Shown: piece after piece, positions 44,152 to 52,276 of the stretch
Layout of the letters: each line of letters begins with the position of its first letter
Position numbering within the stretch: the stretch's first letter is position 1
DNA from: Acidobacteriota bacterium
Lineage (GTDB): Bacteria > Acidobacteriota > Terriglobia > Bryobacterales > Bryobacteraceae
Length of the DNA: 56,291 bases
Reading direction: 5' to 3'
NCBI GenBank assembly: GCA_017304135.1
Contig: JAFLBB010000029.1
Location: forward strand, 1 to 56,291
Notes under the pieces: generated by a model
Seen by the model: the letters and a program-made list of their open reading frames with translations, nothing else
Told to the model about the DNA's origin: nothing
Databases searched by the model: none
Translations under genes and position numbers: made by a program

Positions 44152-45512
44152 TGGCGCGTATTTTGGTGGTGGACGATGAGGAGAACATCGGGCGCTCGCT
44201 GCGCCTGATTCTGGAGCGCGAGGGTCACGAGGTGGCGCTAGCAAAGAGCGTGGCCGAGGCGCGGGCCGAGGTGGAGGAGCCGGACCTGGTGCTGCTCGAT
44301 GTGCGGCTGCCGGATGGCAACGGCGTGGATCTGCTCAAGGAGCGCAAACAACGCGCGCCGGAGACGCCCGTGCTGATCATCTCCGGGCAGGCGACCATCG
44401 CCGACGCCGTGGAGGCGACGCGGGCGGGTGCTTTTGATTTTCTCGAGAAGCCGTTGAGCCGCGACCGCATTCTGGTGGCCGTGCGCAATGCGCTTGAGCA
44501 GCGACAGCTGCGGTCGGAGAACGAGCAGTTGCGGGTGAAGCTGGAGGAGACGGCGGCGGCGCGTATGATCGGCGACCATCCGGCGTTTCTGGCGGTGGTG
44601 GAGCAGGCGACGATGGCGGCGCGGAGCGATGCGCGCGTGCTGATCATGGGCGAGTCGGGGACGGGGAAGGAACTGCTGGCGGCGCACATTCACGCCGAGA
44701 GCCCGTTCGCGGCGGGGCCGTTTGTGAAGGTGAACTGCGCGGCGATTCCGGCGGAACTGGTGGAAAGCGAGCTGTTCGGCCATGAGAAGGGCGCGTTCAC
44801 GGGAGCGGCCGCGGCGCGCAAGGGGAAGTTTGAGCTGGCGCATGGAGGATCGATCTTTCTCGATGAGGTCGGAGATCTACCGGTGGCGGCGCAGGCGAAG
44901 CTGCTGCGCGTGTTGCAGGAGGGCGAACTGCAGCGCGTGGGCGGCGAGCGGACGCTGCGCGTGAAGGTGCGGGTGATGGCGGCCACCAACCGCGACCTGG
45001 GGGCGATGGCGCGGCGGGGGGAGTTTCGCGAGGACCTCTATTACCGGCTGTGCGTGGTGCCGCTGCGGATGCCGGCGCTGCGCGAGCGGGCCTCCGACAT
45101 TGGGGCGCTGGCGGGGTATTTCCTGGAGGAGTTCTGCACGCGGAACAATTTCAGGCAGAAGCGTTTTGAACAGGAGACGCTGCGCGTGTTGGCGCGCTAC
45201 GCCTGGCCGGGCAACGCGCGCGAGTTGCGCAACGCCGTGGAGCGGATGGCGATTCTGACTCCGGCGGGGGAGATTGCGGCCGGGGCGGTTCCGGCGGAGA
45301 TGCGCGAGGAGGCCGGCGGCGAGCCCAGGAGCGCCCTGCATCAGGCGCGGCAGGAAGCCGAGCGCGAGCAGATCCGGCGGGCGCTGGCGGCGACGGGGGG
45401 AAATGTGAGCGCGTCGGCGCGGATGTTGGGCTTGGAGCGGACGAATCTGCATAAGCGGATCAAGGCTTTGGGGTTGGGGCGAGACAAACAGGAGTCCCCT
45501 GCCACAAACTAG
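44151..45512 (+). CDS. NtrC-family sigma-54-dependent response regulator
   Basis: 453 residues. Receiver domain about 1-120, with acidic pocket VVDDEEN and phospho-acceptor Asp50 in LLDVRLP. AAA+ domain about 140-375: Walker A GESGTGKE (about 166), GAFTGA loop that contacts sigma-54 (about 213), Walker B GGSIFLDEVGD, and the arginine finger region RDLGAMARRGEFREDLYYRL. The C-terminal Fis-type helix-turn-helix is GGNVSASARMLGLERTNLHK. It would activate sigma-54 promoters when phosphorylated by the kinase before it; one sigma-54-like site precedes the cluster. It ends 4 bases before the flavoprotein gene. Confidence 0.95.
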   Translation: MARILVVDDEENIGRSLRLILEREGHEVALAKSVAEARAEVEEPDLVLLDVRLPDGNGVDLLKERKQRAPETPVLIISGQATIADAVEATRAGAFDFLEKPLSRDRILVAVRNALEQRQLRSENEQLRVKLEETAAARMIGDHPAFLAVVEQATMAARSDARVLIMGESGTGKELLAAHIHAESPFAAGPFVKVNCAAIPAELVESELFGHEKGAFTGAAAARKGKFELAHGGSIFLDEVGDLPVAAQAKLLRVLQEGELQRVGGERTLRVKVRVMAATNRDLGAMARRGEFREDLYYRLCVVPLRMPALRERASDIGALAGYFLEEFCTRNNFRQKRFEQETLRVLARYAWPGNARELRNAVERMAILTPAGEIAAGAVPAEMREEAGGEPRSALHQARQEAEREQIRRALAATGGNVSASARMLGLERTNLHKRIKALGLGRDKQESPATN

Positions 45513-45516
45513 GGGA

Positions 45517-46932
45517 ATGTCCTCTTACGACTACGATCTGCTGGTGATTGGCTCGGGTCCCGCCGGGCAGCGTGCATCGATTCAGGCGGCGAAGCTCGAC
45601 AAGCGCGTGGCGGTGATCGAGAAGAAGGGCGTGGTGGGCGGCACGTCAGTGAACCTCGGCACGATCCCGTCGAAGACGCTGCGCGAGGCGGTGCTCTATC
45701 TCTCGGGCTACCGCGAGCGGGGCGTTTATGGGGCCAGCTACACGGTGAAGCAGAACATCACGATGGCCGATCTGCTGCTGCGCATCGACCACGTAACGCG
45801 GCATGAGATCGACGTGACGCGGCACCAGTTGATGCGGAATAAGGTGGAGGTGATCAGCGGCAAGGCACGGTTTCAGGACGCGCACACGCTGCGCGTGGAC
45901 ACCACGGACGGGCACAGCCACCTGGAACTGACGGCGGAAAAGATCGTGATCGCCATTGGCACCGAGGCGACCAAGGACCCGCACATTCCCTTCAACGGGC
46001 AGACGATTTTCACGAGCGACGACATCTTTTCCCTGAAGAACCTGCCGCGGACGATGGCCGTGGCCGGGGCGGGCGTGATCGGTTGCGAATATGCCTCGAT
46101 GTTCGCCGCGCTCGGCGTGCGGGTGACGATCATCGACAAGCGGAATGAACTTTTGGGGTTCGTCGATGACGAGTTGAGCGACCACCTGGCCTACAACCTG
46201 CGCGAGAACCGCGTGACGCTGCGGTTGGGCGAGGAGGTGGGGGCGATGGAAGAGGTGGCCGACGAGCACGGCAGTAAGGTGAAGATCTATCTGAACAGCG
46301 GCAAGACGGTGATGTGCGAGAGCGTGCTCTATTCGATCGGGCGCACGGGGGCGGCCGCGCACATCACGCCGGAGGCGGCGGGACTGGCGGCGGACGACCG
46401 CGGGCGGTTCAAGGTGAACGAGTTTTACCAGACCGCGCAGCCGCACATCTACGCCGTGGGCGACATCATCGGCTTTCCGGCGCTGGCGTCGACCTCAATG
46501 GAGCAGGGGCGGCTGGCGGCTTGCCATGCTTTTGGAGTCGAGGCCAAGAGCAAGCCGGAGCTGTTCCCGTATGGCATCTACACGATTCCCGAGATCTCGA
46601 TGGTGGGCAAGAGCGAGGAGGAGTTGACGAAAGAGGGCGTGCCCTACGAGATCGGCAAGGCGCAGTATAAGGAGATCGCGCGCGGGCAGATTCTCGGCGA
46701 CGAGAACGGGCTGTTGAAGCTGATCTTTCACGCCGAGACGCGCGAACTGCTGGGCGTGCACATCATCGGCGAGGGGGCGACCGAACTGGTGCATATCGGA
46801 CAGGCCGTTCTGAGCTTCCGAGGAACGATTGACTATTTCATCAAGACGGTGTTCAACTACCCGACCTTCGCCGAATGTTATAAAGTGGCGGCGTTTGATG
46901 GCATCAACCGGTTGGGGATCACATTGACATGA
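45517..46932 (+). CDS. sthA: SthA-like soluble transhydrogenase (pyridine nucleotide-disulfide oxidoreductase family)
   Basis: 471 residues. FAD fold LLVIGSGPAGQRASIQAAKL at residues 8-27, NAD fold VAGAGVIGCEYASMFAALG, FAD-contact AVGDIIGFPALAS and a dimer domain. Unlike lipoamide dehydrogenase, the redox cysteines are gone: GGTSVNLGTIPSKTLREAV has Ser and Thr in place of the CxxxxC pair. Loss of the disulfide fits the energy-independent transhydrogenase SthA, which moves hydride between NADPH and NAD. SthA normally keeps one cysteine here; this one keeps none. It lies 4 bases after the NtrC gene and overlaps the DUF1080 gene. Confidence 0.85.
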   Translation: MSSYDYDLLVIGSGPAGQRASIQAAKLDKRVAVIEKKGVVGGTSVNLGTIPSKTLREAVLYLSGYRERGVYGASYTVKQNITMADLLLRIDHVTRHEIDVTRHQLMRNKVEVISGKARFQDAHTLRVDTTDGHSHLELTAEKIVIAIGTEATKDPHIPFNGQTIFTSDDIFSLKNLPRTMAVAGAGVIGCEYASMFAALGVRVTIIDKRNELLGFVDDELSDHLAYNLRENRVTLRLGEEVGAMEEVADEHGSKVKIYLNSGKTVMCESVLYSIGRTGAAAHITPEAAGLAADDRGRFKVNEFYQTAQPHIYAVGDIIGFPALASTSMEQGRLAACHAFGVEAKSKPELFPYGIYTIPEISMVGKSEEELTKEGVPYEIGKAQYKEIARGQILGDENGLLKLIFHAETRELLGVHIIGEGATELVHIGQAVLSFRGTIDYFIKTVFNYPTFAECYKVAAFDGINRLGITLT

Positions 46933-47552
46933 GACGCAGGGAATTCGTGGGTATCGCGGTGGGCGCGGGGGTGGGGAGTCCGGCGTTCGGCCAGCCGGCC
47001 TTCCAGCCGCTGTGGAATGGGATCAATTTGTCCGATTTTCGCATCGATACACCAGAGTTGTGGAGTGTCGAGGAGGGGATGATCGTGGGGCGTTCGCCGG
47101 GGATCAAGTACAACGAGTTCCTGCGCACGAAGAAGAGCTACGGGGATTTTCACCTGAAGGCCGAGTTCCGCATGACGGACCCGACGGGGAAGGCGAACTC
47201 AGGCATTCAGTTCCGAAGCAAGGAAACCGAGCCGCCGTCGCATGAGGTGGTGGGCTACCAGGCGGATTTGGGGCTGAACTATTGGGGATGTTTGTACGAC
47301 GAGTCGCGGCGGAGGAAGGTGCTGGTGCAAGCGCCGGAGAGCGTGATCGCGAAGATCGACAAGGCGGCGTGGAACGTGTATGAGGTCGAGGCGCGCGGGC
47401 CGCGCATTGTGCTGCGGCTGAACGGCATGGTGACGGTGGATTACCTGGAGGCCGAGACAGGGATCGAGCAGAGCGGGTTTATTGCGCTGCAACTGCATTC
47501 TGGGCCGCCGCTGGAGATGCGCTGGCGGGGCCTGGTAGTGCGGGAGTTATAG
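46929..47552 (+). CDS. Exported DUF1080 (3-keto-disaccharide hydrolase-like) protein
   Basis: 207 residues. Leader MRRREFVGIAVGAGVGSPAF is twin-arginine-like. The jelly-roll body follows the DUF1080 pattern: FQPLWNGINLSDF, WSVEEGMIVGRSPG, YGDFHLKAEFRM, NSGIQFRSKE, GYQADLGLNYWG and GFIALQLHSGPPLEMRWRG. DUF1080 proteins are concanavalin-like and have been linked to hydrolysis of 3-keto-glucosides; acting on a plant or microbial glycoside is a reasonable guess. Its ATG overlaps the stop of the transhydrogenase (ATGA). The function is inferred from family only. Confidence 0.88.
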   Translation: MRRREFVGIAVGAGVGSPAFGQPAFQPLWNGINLSDFRIDTPELWSVEEGMIVGRSPGIKYNEFLRTKKSYGDFHLKAEFRMTDPTGKANSGIQFRSKETEPPSHEVVGYQADLGLNYWGCLYDESRRRKVLVQAPESVIAKIDKAAWNVYEVEARGPRIVLRLNGMVTVDYLEAETGIEQSGFIALQLHSGPPLEMRWRGLVVREL

Positions 47553-47562
47553 CGGAGGCGGG

Positions 47563-48162
47563 CTAGTCGCAGCTGGTCAGGCCGAGGATGTCGCAGCGGT
47601 AGATATCGGCTCCGAGGCCGGCGGCGAGGGCGAAAAAGACGGCCAGCAAGCAGCCGGCCAACACTGCATTGAACGGGTGGAAGCGACGGGCCCCGGTGGC
47701 GTCGCGCGCGAACAAGGGCAGGGCCGCGACGAACGCTCCGAGCGGGATCAGCAGAAGAACCACGGCGAGCAGGGCATATTCACGGGAGCTGGTGTGCGGG
47801 CCGGGCCGGATGAGAGAAAAGAACGGCTCAATGCGGTTGGCGACGATGGCGTTCGCGATGACGAACGGCAAGAGAAGCAGTGAGCCGCGTACGGCGGCGG
47901 CTGTGGGACTGGCAGTTACGTGTTGAGGCGACATACGGTCTCCTGGCTGGGCGGCGGTTTGCAGCAGCATGAGTTCGCGCGGCGGAAAGAGCGCCACGCG
48001 GATGCACCCTAGCGCGAATTGCCAGCGCGCGAGGCGGCCTTCGATGTGGACCACTTCGGCGAGCATGGCTTGGCCCCATTCGGCGTGCTCCGGCGGCATG
48101 CGACGCACGAGTCGAGCGAGCAGGCGTGTGGCGGCATCGGGAGAGTTTGACATGTTGCTCAT
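47563..48162 (-). CDS. Multi-helix membrane protein coupled to a PadR regulator
   Basis: 199 residues from ATG 48162; the longer frame up to 48315 is antisense to the PadR gene. A cytosolic N-terminus with LLARLVRRMPPEHAEWGQAM and LARWQFALGCIRVALFPP precedes three or four membrane helices (about 87-106, 127-150 and 163-190). This N-terminal type, with a Pro, Trp and acidic residue and a helix, is common in acidobacterial proteins next to PadR genes. Its start overlaps the PadR stop by 4 bases. Function unknown; a membrane sensor or effector for the PadR pathway is possible. Confidence 0.75.
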   Translation of the reverse strand: MSNMSNSPDAATRLLARLVRRMPPEHAEWGQAMLAEVVHIEGRLARWQFALGCIRVALFPPRELMLLQTAAQPGDRMSPQHVTASPTAAAVRGSLLLLPFVIANAIVANRIEPFFSLIRPGPHTSSREYALLAVVLLLIPLGAFVAALPLFARDATGARRFHPFNAVLAGCLLAVFFALAAGLGADIYRCDILGLTSCD

Positions 48163-48485
48163 CGCGCGGCCCCCCAGGCGGGGCGCAAGCGGGCCCGCGC
48201 GGCTTTGACGGGCTGCGGAGGGGCGGCCTCGAGAGCGGCGGCCAGGCGCAGCCCAGCGGGCGTAAGCCGGTAGAGGTGGCGCGGCGGGCGGCCTTGCGGG
48301 GGCGAGTCTTCCCACGCCGTCTCGAGCAGACCGCGGGCGGCGAGGCGGATCAGGATGGGGTACATGGTGCCCGCTTTGAGGCTGGTGATCTGGCAGAGGT
48401 GGTAGCCATACTGCCAGCCGTGCGGAGCGGCCAGGGCTTGCAGGACGGTGGCGGCTTGGGGGGAAAGCGGGCGGTTCCGCTGCAT
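48159..48485 (-). CDS. PadR-family transcription regulator
   Basis: 108 residues. Winged helix of PadR type: ATVLQALAAPHGWQYGYHL, TSLKAGTMYPILIRLAARGL with the Y-P-x-L-x-R-L-x-x-x-G-L signature, and the wing GRPPRHLYRLTPAG. The C-terminal dimer helix is short, as in subfamily 2. PadR proteins repress membrane or detoxification genes until a ligand binds. A palindrome sits 6-25 bases before the start codon, pointing to autorepression together with the membrane protein downstream. Confidence 0.92.
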   Translation of the reverse strand: MQRNRPLSPQAATVLQALAAPHGWQYGYHLCQITSLKAGTMYPILIRLAARGLLETAWEDSPPQGRPPRHLYRLTPAGLRLAAALEAAPPQPVKAARARLRPAWGAAR

Positions 48486-48490
48486 GACAT

Positions 48491-48510
48491 AACTCTATAT
48501 AGATAGAGCT
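48491..48510. promoter_or_regulatory. Operator-like palindrome before padR
   Basis: AACTCTATATAGATAGAGCT contains CTCTAT-ATAG-ATAGAG, a perfect 6-base inverted repeat that extends imperfectly to 8-base arms. It lies 6-25 bases upstream of the PadR start codon in an AT-rich patch, where a PadR dimer binding site is expected. It would overlap the promoter or ribosome-binding site. Confidence 0.55.
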
Positions 48511-48620
48511 AAGAAGTCAAGCCGCATCAAGGGCCACTTCAGGGGGCGGGTACGCGGACGGGGTTGATTCGGTATGCACCCTGGTTGCGCCCGCCCTAGC
48601 CAACCACATATAGTCCCTGT

Positions 48621-50939
48621 ATGAGCCGCGTTGCGAGCGCCGTGTTGGCTGTGTGTCTGAGTGCGGGCTGGGCGTGCGCGCAGGAGACGCAGGCGGTGGT
48701 GAAGCGGTATTGCGTGGGGTGCCATAGCGCGAAGCTGAAGTCGGGCGGCCTGTCGCTGGAAGGCCTGAATTCGGGCGCGGCGGCGGAGCATAGCGCGGTG
48801 TGGGAAAAGGTGGTGCGGCGGCTGCGCGGGCGGACGATGCCGCCGGCAGGGCTTCCCCGCCCCGATGAGGCTACCTATACGGCGGTGATGTCGTCGCTCA
48901 CGGCGCAGTTGGATGGGGCGGCGCGGGCGAAACCGAATCCTGGCCGGCCCGATACCTTCCGTCGGTTGAATCGCAGCGAGTATCAGAACGCGGTGCGCGA
49001 TCTGCTGGCGCTCGATGTGGATGTGACGTCGCTGCTGCCGGCCGATGAGGCGAGCCACGGGTTTGACAACGTGACCGTGGGCGAGTTGTCGCCGACACTG
49101 TTGGAACGCTATCTCACGGCGGCGCAAAAGATCAGCCGGCTGGCGGTGGGGATCACGGGCAGGCAGCCCGGCGGCGAGACGGTGACGCTGCCTCCGGACC
49201 TGACGCAGGAAACGCACTTCGAGGAGATGCCGCTCGGCACGCGCGGCGGTCTGCGGGTGAAGTACACGTTTCCGGTGGATGCTGTCTATGAGTTCCAACT
49301 GCGACTGGCGCGCGACCGCAATGAGCATGTCGAAGGGCTGGTGGGCGAGCACGATGTGGAGCTGATGCTCGACGGTGAGCGCGTGAAGATGTTTCGCGTG
49401 AGTCCGCCGCGCGGGGGCATGGACCATAGCGTGGTGGATCGCGACCTGAACGTGCGGCTTGCGGTGAAGGCGGGTCCGCATGTGGTGTCGGCGGCGTTTC
49501 CGATGAAGAGTGCGGCGCTGCTGGAGACGGAACGGCAACCGTATCAAGCGCACTTCAACATGGACCGCCATCCGCGCATTCAACCGGCGGTGTATTCGGT
49601 GTCAATCAATGGACCATATGAAGTGATGGGGCCGGGCGACACGCCGAGCCGGCGGAGGTTGATGGTGTGCGCGCCGAAGGGCGAGGCCGACGAAGAGGCG
49701 TGCGCGAAGAAGATCCTCACGGGGGTGATGCGGCGGGCCTACCGGCGCGGGGTGAGCGAAGCGGATGTGCGGGCGCCGATGCGGTTCTTCCGTGAGGGCC
49801 GGGGCGGGGGGAGCTTCGATCACGGGATCGAGCTGGCGCTGCGGGCGGTGCTGGTGAGCCCGGAGTTCTTGTTCCGCGTGGAGCAGGATCCGGCCAACGT
49901 GGCGCGCGGCGAGGCTTACAAGTTGAGCGATGCAGCACTGGCCTCGCGGCTTTCGTTCTTTTTGTGGAGCAGCATTCCGGATGATGAGTTGCTCGCTGTG
50001 GCGATTGCGGGACGGCTGCGGCAGCCGGATGTGCTCGAGGCGCAGGTGAAGCGGATGCTGCGCGACGGGCGGGCGCGGGCAATGGTGACGAACTTCGCCG
50101 GGCAGTGGCTCTATTTGCGGAATTTAGCGTCGATTACTCCGGATATGCGGCTGTTCCCGGATTTCGACGACAACCTGCGGCAGGCCTTCCGCAAGGAATC
50201 CGAGCTGTTCTTTGAACACGTGATGCGCGAGGACCGCGGCATGATGGAACTGCTGAGCGCGAACTACACCTATATGAACGAGCGGCTGGCCAAGCACTAC
50301 GGGATTCCCAACGTGTATGGCAGCCGGTTCCGCCGTGTGGAGTTCGAGCCCGGCGCGGCGCGCGGCGGACTGCTGGGGCAGGGCAGCGTGCTCACGGTGA
50401 CCTCTTACTCGACTCGCACCTCGCCGGTGATTCGCGGCAAGTGGATTCTCGAGAACATTCTCGGTGTACCGCCGCCTCCGCCCCCTGCGGCTGTGCCGGC
50501 GCTTTCCGAGAGACGCACGGGTGGGAAGTTCCTCACCATGCGGGCGCGGCTGGCCTCGCACCGCGACAATCCGGCCTGTTCGGGGTGCCATCAATTGATG
50601 GACCCGCCCGGTTTCGCGCTGGAGAATTTCGACGCCGTGGGGCGCTGGCGGACGGCCGAGGAAGGCATTGCGGTGGATGTCGATGGCGGGTTGCCGGACG
50701 GCAGCAAGTTTCAGGGCGTGGCGGGATTGCGAGAGGCGATTCTGCGGCGGCCCGAGGTATTTGCTACAACCGTTACAGAAAAGCTGTTGACGTATGCGTT
50801 GGGACGGGGCGTGGAACACTTTGACGCGCCCGCCATACGGAAGATCACAGCACAGGCCCAGAAACAAGATTGGCGTTTTTCGTCGTTCGTGCTGGGGATT
50901 GTGGAGAGTGTCCCGTTTCAGATGAGGAGGGCACAATGA
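48621..50939 (+). CDS. Secreted planctomycete-type cytochrome c protein (DUF1587/1592/1588/1585 group)
   Basis: 772 residues with a signal peptide (about 1-20). An N-terminal cytochrome c domain has haem motif CVGCH at residues 31-35, followed by the expected GLSLEGLN and MPPAGLPRPDE (axial Met). Then come the DUF1587-like segment RRLNRSEYQNAVRDLLALD, carbohydrate-binding-like strands (about 200-330), the DUF1592 block YKLSDAALASRLSFFLWSSI, and the C-terminal CSGCHQLMDPPGFALENFD with a second CxxCH. The family is common in Planctomycetes and Acidobacteriota; function unproven. It overlaps the DUF1552 gene (ATGA). Confidence 0.93.
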   Translation: MSRVASAVLAVCLSAGWACAQETQAVVKRYCVGCHSAKLKSGGLSLEGLNSGAAAEHSAVWEKVVRRLRGRTMPPAGLPRPDEATYTAVMSSLTAQLDGAARAKPNPGRPDTFRRLNRSEYQNAVRDLLALDVDVTSLLPADEASHGFDNVTVGELSPTLLERYLTAAQKISRLAVGITGRQPGGETVTLPPDLTQETHFEEMPLGTRGGLRVKYTFPVDAVYEFQLRLARDRNEHVEGLVGEHDVELMLDGERVKMFRVSPPRGGMDHSVVDRDLNVRLAVKAGPHVVSAAFPMKSAALLETERQPYQAHFNMDRHPRIQPAVYSVSINGPYEVMGPGDTPSRRRLMVCAPKGEADEEACAKKILTGVMRRAYRRGVSEADVRAPMRFFREGRGGGSFDHGIELALRAVLVSPEFLFRVEQDPANVARGEAYKLSDAALASRLSFFLWSSIPDDELLAVAIAGRLRQPDVLEAQVKRMLRDGRARAMVTNFAGQWLYLRNLASITPDMRLFPDFDDNLRQAFRKESELFFEHVMREDRGMMELLSANYTYMNERLAKHYGIPNVYGSRFRRVEFEPGAARGGLLGQGSVLTVTSYSTRTSPVIRGKWILENILGVPPPPPPAAVPALSERRTGGKFLTMRARLASHRDNPACSGCHQLMDPPGFALENFDAVGRWRTAEEGIAVDVDGGLPDGSKFQGVAGLREAILRRPEVFATTVTEKLLTYALGRGVEHFDAPAIRKITAQAQKQDWRFSSFVLGIVESVPFQMRRAQ

Positions 50940-52270
50940 TCGTCACGAAAAAAGCGCTGGGCAGGCGGACGCTGCTGCGCGGCATGGGCGCGGCGGTGTC
51001 GCTGCCGTTGCTCGATGCGATGATGCCGGCGATGACGGCGCTGGCGGCGAGCCCGGTGAAGCCGGTGAAGCGGCTGGGCTTCGTCTACATGCCGATGGGC
51101 GCGCATATGCCGGAGTGGACACCTCAGCAGACGGGGCCGCTGACGGAATTGTCGCCGTCGCTGCGGGCGCTGGCGCCGGTGATCGATCAATTGACGGTGG
51201 TCACGAACCTGGAGTTGCGCAACGCCTATCCGGGGACGCATGCCACGTCGAACGCCGCCTTCCTGAGCGCGGCCACGGCGAAGTGGACCGAGAGCACGGA
51301 TTACTATCTCGGCACGACGGTGGATCAGATCGCGGCCAAGCAGATGGGGCAGGAGACGCGGCTGCCGTCGATTGAACTGGCGATGGACCTGCTGACGACG
51401 GTGGGCCAGTGCGACAACGGCTACGCCTGCGTGTATCAGAACAACTTGTCGTGGTCGTCGCCGACGACGCCGCTGCCGGCCGAGGCGCATCCTCGGGTGG
51501 CGTTTGAACGGTTGTTCGGCGAGGGCGGGAGTTCGGCCGACCGGCGCGCGGAGTTGCGCAAGAACGCGAGCCTGCTCGATTGGGTGCGCGAGGACATTGC
51601 GCGGCTGCAGAGCAAGGTGGGGCCAAGCGACCGAACGAAGGTGAACGATTATCTGGACACCGTGCGCGAAGTGGAGCGGCGTATTCAGAAAGCCGAAGCA
51701 GCGGCGGCGGATTCGAAGCTGCCGGACCTTGACCGTCCGGTGGGCGTGCCGGCGTCGTATGCCGACCATGCGCGGTTGATGTTCGATCTGCAGGTGCTGG
51801 CGATGCAGGGCGATGCGACGCGGGTGATCACGTTCCAACTGGCGCGCGAGGCGAGCACGCGCGTGTATCCGGAAACGGGCGTCACCGAGCCGCATCATCC
51901 GTTGACGCACAACGGAGGCGAGCCGGAGAAGCTGGCCAAGGTGGCGAAGATCAATGCGTTTCACGTGTCGCTCTTCGCGTATTTCCTGGAGAAGCTGAAG
52001 GCGACGCCGGATGGAGATGGGTCGCTGCTCGATCACTCGCTGTATCTCTACGGCAGCGGCATGAGCAACGCCGACAAGCATGACCATGTGAACCTGCCGG
52101 TGTTGGTGGCGGGCGGCGGAGCCAAGGGCGGGCGGCACATCCGCTATGAAAAGCCCACGCCGATGGCGAATCTGCACCTGACGCTGCTGGACCGGGCGGG
52201 CGTGAAGCTCGACAAGTTTGCCGACAGCACGGGGAAGATTCCCGAGTTGGCTAAGCCGCTGGCGCTGTAG
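50936..52270 (+). CDS. Exported DUF1552-family protein
   Basis: 444 residues from ATG 50936; the frame from 50870 is shadow of the previous gene. Leader KKALGRRTLLRGMGAAVSLP is twin-arginine type, ending near MTALAAS. The DUF1552 body has MGAHMPEWTPQ, HATSNAAFLSAA, DQIAAKQMGQETRLPSIE, DYLDTVREVERRIQKAE, and HHPLTHNGGEPEK near the end, like the alkaline-phosphatase-type DUF1501 relatives. Enzyme activity is not known. It follows the cytochrome c protein with 4-base overlap and precedes the ankyrin gene by 6 bases, forming a unit. Confidence 0.93.
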   Translation: MIVTKKALGRRTLLRGMGAAVSLPLLDAMMPAMTALAASPVKPVKRLGFVYMPMGAHMPEWTPQQTGPLTELSPSLRALAPVIDQLTVVTNLELRNAYPGTHATSNAAFLSAATAKWTESTDYYLGTTVDQIAAKQMGQETRLPSIELAMDLLTTVGQCDNGYACVYQNNLSWSSPTTPLPAEAHPRVAFERLFGEGGSSADRRAELRKNASLLDWVREDIARLQSKVGPSDRTKVNDYLDTVREVERRIQKAEAAAADSKLPDLDRPVGVPASYADHARLMFDLQVLAMQGDATRVITFQLAREASTRVYPETGVTEPHHPLTHNGGEPEKLAKVAKINAFHVSLFAYFLEKLKATPDGDGSLLDHSLYLYGSGMSNADKHDHVNLPVLVAGGGAKGGRHIRYEKPTPMANLHLTLLDRAGVKLDKFADSTGKIPELAKPLAL

Positions 52271-52276
52271 GAACAC

